A stretch of DNA of 64,000 nt from Pleomorphovibrio marinus. Its GTDB lineage: Bacteria; Bacteroidota; Bacteroidia; Cytophagales; Cyclobacteriaceae. The notes beneath the pieces are model-generated. The model ran no database searches. It was not told where the DNA came from and saw only the letters and a program-made list of their open reading frames with translations. The position numbers and the translations under genes were made by a program. The stretch spans positions 151,867-215,866 of the forward strand of contig NZ_QCXY01000013.1 in the NCBI RefSeq assembly GCF_003347495.1. Direction: 5' to 3'. Shown piece by piece: positions 37,277 to 45,035 of this stretch (position 1 is its first letter; every line of letters begins with the position of its first letter).

Positions 37277-37813
37277 ATGAATAATCCATGGCATGATGTC
37301 AGTATTGGTGACGAGGCTCCTGAATTGGTCACAGGAATTATTGAAATACCAAAAGGTAGTAAAGGCAAATACGAGCTTGATAAAAAAACTGGGATGCTTT
37401 TGCTGGACAGGGTGCTATTTTCAGCCGTCCATTACCCTGCGAATTATGGGTTTATCCCACAGACATTTTGTGAGGATAACGACCCATTGGATATTCTGAT
37501 AATTTCCCAGATTGATATACCCTCCTTAACCTTGGTGAAGGCCAAAGTGATAGGAGTGATGCGGATGATTGACGGTGGAGAAGCCGATGATAAGATCATT
37601 GCAGTAGCTGCCGATGACCAATCCGTAAATTACATAAAGGAGATCTCTGAATTGCCTCCTCACTTGATGAAAGAAACCCGTCGTTTCTTTGAAGATTACA
37701 AAAAGCTGGAAAATAAGGACGTTAAGGTGGAGGACTTTTTGGGAAAGGAAGAAGCAAAAAAAATAATAATAGATTCTATTGAACTCTATGATAAAACCTT
37801 TCGTGGCAAATAA
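37277..37813 (+). CDS. ppa: Inorganic pyrophosphatase (family I)
   Basis: Hydrolyses pyrophosphate to phosphate and so pulls many biosynthetic reactions forward. The 178-residue protein has the family I landmarks: [17 protein letters not shown] near residues 23-39, [20 protein letters not shown] with the metal-binding acidic residues, and [12 protein letters not shown]. Cytoplasmic and probably hexameric. It has its own promoter at 37210. Confidence 0.96.
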   Translation: MNNPWHDVSIGDEAPELVTGIIEIPKGSKGKYELDKKTGMLLLDRVLFSAVHYPANYGFIPQTFCEDNDPLDILIISQIDIPSLTLVKAKVIGVMRMIDGGEADDKIIAVAADDQSVNYIKEISELPPHLMKETRRFFEDYKKLENKDVKVEDFLGKEEAKKIIIDSIELYDKTFRGK

Positions 37814-37846
37814 TAATGGTGCCCCAGAGAAGGGTGCCTATCTACT

Positions 37847-38899
37847 ATGAAAACGATTTTCATGGGGCTGATGGGTCTTTTTCTATCCAGTTTGCTCCTT
37901 GCCCAAACCACCCCTTCACAACCATTTTCCATCGAAGGGTATGTAGAAGCCTATTTTGCCTATGACTTCAACATGCCCGAACATCATGAAAGGCCCCATT
38001 TTTTGTATAATTTCAAAAGGCACAACGAATTTTCCCTCAACCTAGGTTTAGTGAAGTTGCAATACCAGCAGGAGCAGGTAAGGGCCAACTTATCGGTGAT
38101 GACAGGTAACTATGCCCAATATAACCTGGCGGATGAGCCTGCTTGGGCACAGATGGTGTATGAGGCTTCCGTAGGTATTAGGTTGTTAGAGAATCTATGG
38201 CTGGATATGGGGGTGATGCCTTCCCATATAGGTTTTGAAAGTGCGATTGGAATGGAATGCTGGCATTTGGGAAGGAGCCTGATGGCTGAAAATTCCCCCT
38301 ACTTCCTCACAGGGGCAAGGTTCACCTATTCTTATAATGAGAATTTGGACATTATTTTATGGCTTACCAATGGTTGGCAAAATGTGCAAAGGACCAAAAG
38401 AAACCAATCCTTGGGAATGGGTGCCGGGGTAAACTACAGACCCATAGAGGGGATGGTGATAAACTATGCCAATTACTTCGGTAACGAGTACCCACAAACT
38501 ATAAGACTTAACCGATTTTTCAATAATTTCTATTGGCAATATCAGTGGGCAACCTATGGCATCACAGTGGGCGCCGACTTAGGGATAGAGGAAAGGTTGT
38601 TTACACGTAATTTAAACAAGTGGTATGGAACTACCATTTCTCTTCAAAAGCGACTGTGGGAATCCTTCCGCGTTGCCCTAAGAGGCGAATACTATTCCGA
38701 TCAGGCTGCTGTTATCCTTGAGGAGGGGATGAGGCTCTCCGGCGTCTCCCTTAATGTGGACTTTGAACCGGCAAAAAACGCCCTTTTACGAATTGAAGGA
38801 CGGAGGTTTCTTAGCCCAGAACCTGTGTTTGAAAGGCCTGCTGGGCTTATGAGCAGGGGAAATTCCTCGATAGTAACTTCCCTTGCCATTAAGTTCTAG
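37847..38899 (+). CDS. Outer membrane porin-like beta-barrel protein
   Basis: A 350-residue exported protein: signal peptide MKTIFMGLMGLFLSSLLLAQ, then amphipathic strands rich in Tyr, Trp and Asn (FSIEGYVEAYFAYDFN, YLTGARFTYSYNENLDIILW, MGAGVNYRPIEGM) and a C-terminal Phe (LAIKF), as needed for barrel assembly. The pattern fits the putative porin group (OmpL-like/BBP2) of Bacteroidota. Substrate unknown. It stops one base before the stop of valS on the other strand. Confidence 0.78.
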   Translation: MKTIFMGLMGLFLSSLLLAQTTPSQPFSIEGYVEAYFAYDFNMPEHHERPHFLYNFKRHNEFSLNLGLVKLQYQQEQVRANLSVMTGNYAQYNLADEPAWAQMVYEASVGIRLLENLWLDMGVMPSHIGFESAIGMECWHLGRSLMAENSPYFLTGARFTYSYNENLDIILWLTNGWQNVQRTKRNQSLGMGAGVNYRPIEGMVINYANYFGNEYPQTIRLNRFFNNFYWQYQWATYGITVGADLGIEERLFTRNLNKWYGTTISLQKRLWESFRVALRGEYYSDQAAVILEEGMRLSGVSLNVDFEPAKNALLRIEGRRFLSPEPVFERPAGLMSRGNSSIVTSLAIKF

Positions 38900-38900
38900 G

Positions 38901-41528
38901 CTAGTTTAGTTTCGTCAAACTATCCTCTAAGGCCTTCAACTTGGCCTCTGCGTCCGAAAGCTTCTTCTTTTCTTTTTCCACCACATTGGCTGGGGCATTG
39001 TTCACGAAACGCTCATTACCTAACTTTTTCTCCACCGTCTGGAGAAATCCCTTCACGTATTTGATTTCCTCTTGAATTGCTGCTTTTTCTTCCTCTGCGT
39101 TTACTTGAGTGCTCAAGGGGACAAAGCACTCATCTGCCTTTACTACAAAACTCGCGGCATCCTCAAGCTCATTCTTGAATTCCAAGGATTCAAGGTTACC
39201 TAATCTTTTCATCAATGGCTCAAACCCTATAAACCTGGTTTTATTATCTGTTTTTATCGCAAGGGTTAAGGGCTCTTTGGGAGATAGGCCTTTAGAAGCC
39301 CTGAGGTTTCTTACCTGGGACACTACCTCAAAGACATGCTGGGCATTTACTACCAGCTTTTCATCATATGGGGAGACCTTTGGCCAATTTGAAACTATCA
39401 ATGCTTCTTCATTACTTCGCTCCCGAATTTGTTGCCACAATTCCTCGGAAAGGAAAGGCATAAAGGGGTGAAGTACTTTCAGGATATCCTCAAAGAAGGT
39501 AATGGTGGAAGTATAAGTGGCCTGGTCAATGGCCTGTTGGTAGGGAGGTTTTATCATTTCCAGGTACCAGGAGCAGAAATCATCCCAGACCAATTTATAG
39601 GTACTCATCAATGCATCGGAGATCCTGAATTTTTCAAAGTGATCTTCGATTTCTGCCAACGCCTGATGGAAACGGTTTTCAAACCATTGTATGGCAGTGT
39701 GGTTTTCGGAATTGTCCCCTTCTTGAATTTCCCATCCTTGCGTAAGCCTAAAGGCATTCCAGATTTTGTTGCTGAAGTTACGGCCTTGTTCTACCAGTTT
39801 TTCATCAAATGGCAAGTCATTTCCCGCTGGCGAGCTGAGCAGCATACCTACGCGAACCCCATCCGCACCAAAGTTTTTGATCAACTCCAGAGGATCTGGG
39901 GAATTTCCAAGAGACTTGGACATTTTTCTTCCCAGCTTGTCTCGTACTATTCCGGTAAGGTAAACATTCCTGAAAGGGGGTTTTCCTGTATATTCATAGC
40001 CGGCTATTATCATCCTTGCCACCCAGAAAAACAAAATTTCAGGTGCTGTGACCAGGTCATTGGTGGGGTAATAATAACTTAGGTCTTTGTTGGCTTTTCC
40101 GGTTTCAAAATAATTGGGGTCAAATACCGAAATGGGCCACAGCCAAGACGAAAACCAAGTGTCAAGTACATCTTCATCTTGCTTTATGTCCTCTGGAGTA
40201 TATATCTCACCAAATTTTTCCTCAGCTAATTGAATCGCATGATCCATGCTTTTTGCTACTACATACTTTCCGTTAGGAAGATAGTAGGCAGGAATTCGAT
40301 GTCCCCACCATAGCTGCCTTGAAATACACCAATCCCTCACATTCTCCATCCAGCTTCGGTACATGTTTTTGAATTTTGGTGGAAATAAGCGAATGCTGTC
40401 TTGCATAACAGCCTTTAGGGCCGGCTGGGTGATTTCCTCCATCTTCAGAAACCATTGAAGGGAAAGTCTGGGTTCTATGATGGCATCCGTTCGTTCGGAA
40501 TGGCCAACATTTGAGGTGTAGGCTTCTACTTTGGCGAGTTGGCCTGCCTCATTGAGTAATTTTCCTATTTTCTTCCTTGCCAAAAACCTGTCCTCACCGA
40601 CAAGAATTTGAGCTTTTTCATTTAAAGTACCGTCATCGTTTAAGATGTCAATTACCTCTAATTGGTGCCTTATACCTATTTCGTAATCATTGATATCATG
40701 TGCAGGAGTAATTTTAAGGCAACCAGTACCAAACTCCCTGTCCACATATTCATCTGCTATGATGGGGATGGGGCGGTTGATCAAGGGGATAAGGGCTTTT
40801 TTCCCAATCAGGTTTTTAAACCTTTCATCTTCGGGATGTACACATATGGCTACATCTGCCATTATGGTTTCAGGTCTTGTGGTCGCGATGGTAAGCTGTT
40901 CGGTACTGCCCTCAATCTTGTAGTGGATATAAAAAAGGTTGGAGTTTACTTCTTTAAAAATCACCTCATCATCCGAAAGGGCCGTTTTTCCCTTTGGGTC
41001 CCAGTTTACCATGCGGATTCCACGGTAGATTTTTCCCTTGCTATGCAAATCAATGAACACGTTTTCCACTGCTTGACTTAGATCGGTATCCATGGTAAAC
41101 CTTGTTCGGTCCCAATCACAGGAAGCACCAAGCTTTTTCAGTTGCTCCAGGATTATCCCACCATACTTTTCTTTCCAATCCCATGCATGAGCGAGGAATT
41201 CTTCCCTGGTCAAGTCCTTTTTTTGGATTCCTTTTTCACTTAGCATGGCAACCACTTTAGCTTCGGTGGCAATGGAAGCATGGTCTGTTCCGGGTACCCA
41301 GCAGGCATTCTTTCCCTCCATTCTGGCCTTTCGGATGAGAATGTCCTGGATAGTGTTGTTGAGCATATGTCCCATGTGCAATACCCCGGTCACATTTGGC
41401 GGAGGAATTACGATGGAATAGGGTTCCTTTTCAGGGTCAACCTTACTGCTGAAATGTCCATTCTTTATCCAGTAATCATACCATTTGGATTCTGTTTCTG
41501 CTGGATTATATTTGGTGGAAAGCGTCAT
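38901..41528 (-). CDS. valS: Valyl-tRNA synthetase
   Basis: A complete 875-residue class I synthetase that charges tRNA-Val and edits mis-charged threonine. The HIGH motif appears as HMGHML near residue 51, the editing domain lies at about 190-340 (TTRPETIMADVAICVHPED), and the KMSKSLGNSPDP loop is near residue 520. The C-terminal anticodon region and a charged coiled-coil tail (VEKEKKKLSDAEAKLKALED) are present. A TAnnTTTG-type box (TAATTTTG, minus strand, 41557-41550) lies just upstream. Confidence 0.98.
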   Translation of the reverse strand: MTLSTKYNPAETESKWYDYWIKNGHFSSKVDPEKEPYSIVIPPPNVTGVLHMGHMLNNTIQDILIRKARMEGKNACWVPGTDHASIATEAKVVAMLSEKGIQKKDLTREEFLAHAWDWKEKYGGIILEQLKKLGASCDWDRTRFTMDTDLSQAVENVFIDLHSKGKIYRGIRMVNWDPKGKTALSDDEVIFKEVNSNLFYIHYKIEGSTEQLTIATTRPETIMADVAICVHPEDERFKNLIGKKALIPLINRPIPIIADEYVDREFGTGCLKITPAHDINDYEIGIRHQLEVIDILNDDGTLNEKAQILVGEDRFLARKKIGKLLNEAGQLAKVEAYTSNVGHSERTDAIIEPRLSLQWFLKMEEITQPALKAVMQDSIRLFPPKFKNMYRSWMENVRDWCISRQLWWGHRIPAYYLPNGKYVVAKSMDHAIQLAEEKFGEIYTPEDIKQDEDVLDTWFSSWLWPISVFDPNYFETGKANKDLSYYYPTNDLVTAPEILFFWVARMIIAGYEYTGKPPFRNVYLTGIVRDKLGRKMSKSLGNSPDPLELIKNFGADGVRVGMLLSSPAGNDLPFDEKLVEQGRNFSNKIWNAFRLTQGWEIQEGDNSENHTAIQWFENRFHQALAEIEDHFEKFRISDALMSTYKLVWDDFCSWYLEMIKPPYQQAIDQATYTSTITFFEDILKVLHPFMPFLSEELWQQIRERSNEEALIVSNWPKVSPYDEKLVVNAQHVFEVVSQVRNLRASKGLSPKEPLTLAIKTDNKTRFIGFEPLMKRLGNLESLEFKNELEDAASFVVKADECFVPLSTQVNAEEEKAAIQEEIKYVKGFLQTVEKKLGNERFVNNAPANVVEKEKKKLSDAEAKLKALEDSLTKLN

Positions 41529-41610
41529 AGCAAACTGTATTTAGCGGCGCAAAATTAACACAAATATCTTTTTTTGGCACTATCCCTAGGTTCTTTCCAG
41601 GAGGGGCAAC

Positions 41611-41653
41611 AAAAAACCCTGGATCTCATTCCATCATGAATGTTATTCCAGGG
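41611..41653 (-). terminator. Rho-independent terminator of the exonuclease/phosphatase gene
   Basis: On the minus strand CCCTGGA pairs with TCCAGGG over a 23-base loop that can form an inner stem, followed by TTTTTTG. It begins 26 bases after the stop codon at 41680. Confidence 0.75.
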
Positions 41654-41679
41654 CAATAAATTTCTGTGTGATTGGTAGG

Positions 41680-42534
41680 TTAAAACTTTATTTCGGCCAT
41701 TACTGGGAAATGATCCGAAGGATATTTCTTTCCATAGTTGTCGGAAAGGGTGCCATGCCGCACTACCTCGAAGTGCTTTGAAACAAAAACATAATCAATC
41801 CTTCTTTCTGGGAGATAGTCCCAATTAAAAGCGTTGAATGTGCCTTCTGGGCCATGGCTGAAAGGAGCCAGGTTAATGGTGTCCTTTAGTTTTCCATCCT
41901 CAATGATTTCCTTATAAGCTGGATTATCATCAGTGACGTTAAAATCCCCGGTTAAAATACAGGGTAGATGCTCGGTATTGATTTCTTCGATTTTCTCCAT
42001 GAGAAGTTTACTACTATTCTCCCTGGCTTCTTGGCCTCTGTGATCATAATGGACGTTAAAGACGTAAAAAGTCTTTTCCCCTTCTTTCGTTTTAAATTTG
42101 CCATAAGAACAAATCCTTTCCATGCTTGCATCCCATCCCACTGAGGGCTCCTCGGGGGTCTCGGACAACCAAAAGGTGTCATGCTCCAAAAGTTCAAATT
42201 TCTCCGGGTTGTAAAACACTGCACTGTATTCTCCTTTTTTATCTCCATCGTCTCTTGCTACCCCTAAATAGGGGAAATCCAGCTCCCTACTCATGTCCTC
42301 AAGTTGATTGTAAAGCCCCTCCTGGGTGCCAATGATATCCATCTCGTGAAATTGGATCAAGTTGATAAGGTGGGGAGAACGATCCTTCCAGAGGTTCCCT
42401 TCATCCCCAGGATTATCGTACCTAATGTTGTAGGTGGCCACATTATAACTATTTTGGCCCATCAGTTTAAAATGGACAAAAAATGAAGCAAAAAAGAGGA
42501 TTGGAAGGAGTAAAGTGTTGAATAAGAGTTTCAT
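41680..42534 (-). CDS. Exported endonuclease/exonuclease/phosphatase family protein
   Basis: A 284-residue DNase I-like metallo-hydrolase with an N-terminal signal or anchor segment (residues 1-24). Catalytic landmarks: Asn and Glu regions in VATYNIRYDNP and IGTQEGLYNQ, HYDHRG, GDFNVTDDNPAY and SDHFPVMAEI at the end. The family covers nucleases and lipid or sugar phosphatases, so the substrate is open; in Bacteroidota these exported forms are often called simply EEP proteins. A single gene with its own terminator; a TAATTTTG box lies on the minus strand at 42572-42565. Confidence 0.88.
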   Translation of the reverse strand: MKLLFNTLLLPILFFASFFVHFKLMGQNSYNVATYNIRYDNPGDEGNLWKDRSPHLINLIQFHEMDIIGTQEGLYNQLEDMSRELDFPYLGVARDDGDKKGEYSAVFYNPEKFELLEHDTFWLSETPEEPSVGWDASMERICSYGKFKTKEGEKTFYVFNVHYDHRGQEARENSSKLLMEKIEEINTEHLPCILTGDFNVTDDNPAYKEIIEDGKLKDTINLAPFSHGPEGTFNAFNWDYLPERRIDYVFVSKHFEVVRHGTLSDNYGKKYPSDHFPVMAEIKF

Positions 42535-42663
42535 TTTAATAAATCAAATGTTTGTATTCGACCTCAAAATTACTCTTTTTTTAGGATATAAGTTTATAAA
42601 TGCCTCATTATTTGAGGATATGCAAGGTAAAACCCATAAATCTGCGATATGCCAGCTGAAAAT

Positions 42664-43359
42664 TTAAGGGAAGAAATACCTAAAAGAAACCGATGGTTGT
42701 ACCATTTGAAAGGGAGAAGTAAGGGTGTTAAGAATTAAATCCCCGCCGGCATCATAAGTAGCGCCTCTTCGGGTCAGGTATTCCATTTCCCCCGTGTTGA
42801 CATAATAAAGTTTAAATTCCACAAAAAAATCTTTAGAGGAATTCAGTGCCCTCATCAATCCGGCCCCTAATTGATAGGTTAGGGCCCAATCATAGACCTC
42901 TGTGCCCGATGCAATAGACTCTGAGACCCTGTCCTCTCTGATACTGGACCTGGTAAAGGTATGAATTCCTCCTACTTTAGCTTCTAGAAAGGGAGAGAAG
43001 GCGAGATCCTGCCTTGGCATGAATCTTACCACTCCCAAAAAGGTCATGAAGTTATTGTTTCTTCTGATCCTGAAATTTTGATTCACCCCCGGGAAGATAG
43101 CATTGCTGCGGTGAAGGTCTGTTCCATATCGTCCGTACGCAACATCAAGCCCAAGATGTATGGCTGTGCCCTCCAAATGATACAAACCTTCAGCCCCAAT
43201 CTGCGGAAGTAATACTCCGCCAGCCTCAGATCTGAACCCTCCTATGGGAACGCCAACTTTTAAATTAACCGCACCACTGATTTCTTGGGCGATACTGATA
43301 GGGATTAGGGAAATAACCAACAGGAATACTACCACACATTTATTGAAAGCCGTGAGCAT
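42664..43359 (-). CDS. Hypothetical outer membrane beta-barrel protein
   Basis: A 231-residue protein with a signal peptide (cleavage after ISIAQ) and alternating barrel-like strands (LKVGVPIGGF, IHLGLDVAYGRYG, YQLGAGLMRAL, VEFKLYYVNTG) ending in SFRYFFP. No named family recognised; OmpW/OprF-type small barrel is a fair guess. Stands alone between a serine hydrolase gene and the EEP gene. Confidence 0.68.
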   Translation of the reverse strand: MLTAFNKCVVVFLLVISLIPISIAQEISGAVNLKVGVPIGGFRSEAGGVLLPQIGAEGLYHLEGTAIHLGLDVAYGRYGTDLHRSNAIFPGVNQNFRIRRNNNFMTFLGVVRFMPRQDLAFSPFLEAKVGGIHTFTRSSIREDRVSESIASGTEVYDWALTYQLGAGLMRALNSSKDFFVEFKLYYVNTGEMEYLTRRGATYDAGGDLILNTLTSPFQMVQPSVSFRYFFP

Positions 43360-43473
43360 AAGTCTGAGAAAGAAATAAAAACTGTATTAGATTTTTTACA
43401 CCGAATACAATTATCACACCATTTTGATGGTGCAAGCAACAAGGCCAACTAAAAAAAGTGAAAATGCTATTAT

Positions 43474-44775
43474 TTAGTCATCCACAGCACTCATGACCAT
43501 TTGCTTGAATTTCCAGGAAGTATTGTCATTGGACGGGCCTCGGGTTTGTTTAAAAATCAACCCGATAATTTTTTCTTTGGGGTCGGCAAAGTATTGGGTA
43601 TTGAAGTACCCTCCCCAATAAAAAGTGCCCTCACTACCACTTCCACCCTTGGCTTCCTCCCCAATAGCGTTGACTCCGAATGCAAGTCCATGGTATTGGT
43701 CTTCCCCACCATACAAATCCCCGGTTTGGTCGGCCATGATAGTGGCTATTGTGGTTTTGCTCAGTAGTCGTTTGCCATTATACTCACCCCCATTGAGGTA
43801 CAATTGCAGGAATGCAGCATAGTCCTTAACGGTACTGGAGAGCCCTGCACCCCCACTGAAAAACCGCTTTGCACCTTTAACGGGGTAATTCACATCATAA
43901 AAAGTATTTGGGTAATTCTTCCATTCCCCATCCACTTGCTGCTGAATGGCAACCAACCTGTCTGATTTCTCCTCGGGTAAATAAAAACCTGTATCCTTCA
44001 TGCCTAGGGGTTCGAAGATCCGCTCTTTTAAGAACTGATCAAAAGGCTTTCCTGAAACCACCTCTATGAAATAACCCAGAACATCTAGCCCCAAACTGTA
44101 CTTGTATTGGGTGCCAGGGTCAAATGCCAAAGGCATTTTGGCAATTTTTTTTACAGAGGAGGCTATACTTATATCTTCGGATGTAAAAAGGTCTGTGGTA
44201 CCCTCTTTACGATAGAGGAGTTGCATTCTTTCGTCTCCATCAATGACCCCATAGCCAATTCCCGAGGTATGGGTTAACAGATGGCGAATGGTGATTTCCT
44301 TTTCTGCTGGACGGCTATTGAAGGTGGTATCGGAAAAGTTAAAACCGGTAATTACTTTTGGGGTTTTAAATTCGGGAATAAATTTCGATATGGGGTCGTC
44401 CAGCCTGAATTTGCCTTCTTCCCAAAGCATCATCACCGCAGTGGAAGTAATTGCCTTGGTTTGGGAGGCTATACGGAAAATATGGTTTTTGTCCATCAGG
44501 GTTTCTTTTTCCGAGTCTGCCAATCCATATGCCTCGTGAAAGATGATTTTACCATTTCGGACGATTAAAGCCACCGCACCCGGAACCTCCTGCTGATCCA
44601 CGGCCTCCCTTAACATTGCGTCTATTTTTTGCACACGTTCCTCTGACATTCTTGTACTTCCGGGTGAAGCACTGGTTAAGGGGAGCGATCTTTTTGCAGA
44701 AGCTGTTTGGGTGTAAGCCTGAAAATTGATGAAGATGCTTATAGCAATTATGATTAATGAGCTTCGGGCATTCAT
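43474..44775 (-). CDS. Serine hydrolase of the beta-lactamase class C/penicillin-binding family
   Basis: A 433-residue exported enzyme with a signal peptide in the first 22 residues. The catalytic SxxK is Ser104-Gln-Thr-Lys107 (RIASQTKAI). The second motif is YKYSLGLDVLGYFIE, where the usual Tyr-x-Asn reads Tyr-Ser-Leu. The third motif region is WGGYFNTQYFADP. Members range from D-amino peptidases to esterases and true beta-lactamases; the altered second motif argues against a classical AmpC enzyme, and I would not call it a resistance gene. It stands alone. Confidence 0.88.
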   Translation of the reverse strand: MNARSSLIIIAISIFINFQAYTQTASAKRSLPLTSASPGSTRMSEERVQKIDAMLREAVDQQEVPGAVALIVRNGKIIFHEAYGLADSEKETLMDKNHIFRIASQTKAITSTAVMMLWEEGKFRLDDPISKFIPEFKTPKVITGFNFSDTTFNSRPAEKEITIRHLLTHTSGIGYGVIDGDERMQLLYRKEGTTDLFTSEDISIASSVKKIAKMPLAFDPGTQYKYSLGLDVLGYFIEVVSGKPFDQFLKERIFEPLGMKDTGFYLPEEKSDRLVAIQQQVDGEWKNYPNTFYDVNYPVKGAKRFFSGGAGLSSTVKDYAAFLQLYLNGGEYNGKRLLSKTTIATIMADQTGDLYGGEDQYHGLAFGVNAIGEEAKGGSGSEGTFYWGGYFNTQYFADPKEKIIGLIFKQTRGPSNDNTSWKFKQMVMSAVDD

Positions 44776-44956
44776 TTAGGAGGAAGAGGTTTATCTGTGT
44801 AAAGAAGATGAGATAAAAACCAAAAAGGAAGGTTTTTATGCAATATAAAGGTTATTGGAACAATATTACAAAAATTTGGAACTTCCTTGCCATTTTTTAA
44901 GGAAGTCCATTTATTACTTTACACCCATAGATTAATGGATTTTTGTTAGAATAAAT

Positions 44957-44976
44957 CCCGGCAATTTTTTGTCGGG
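44957..44976 (-). terminator. Hairpin terminator after the large barrel protein gene
   Basis: CCCGGCAA and TTGTCGGG (one G-U pair) form an 8-base stem around a TTTT loop, 60 bases beyond the stop at 45036 on the minus strand. On the minus strand the stem is followed by ATTTATT; the T-run is better on the plus strand, so it may work both ways. Confidence 0.65.
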
Positions 44977-45035
44977 TTTTATTTTAAAAAATAAGTAAAG
45001 ACCTGGCCCCTTTGAAGCAATTATTACTGGTTAGA

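Noticed and set aside
39429..40082. 217-residue plus-strand frame
   Set aside because: Antisense shadow of valS.
43474..44775. Beta-lactamase resistance gene
   Set aside because: Only the general serine hydrolase motifs are present; the second motif is Tyr-Ser-Leu rather than Tyr-x-Asn, and this family is mostly esterases and peptidases.
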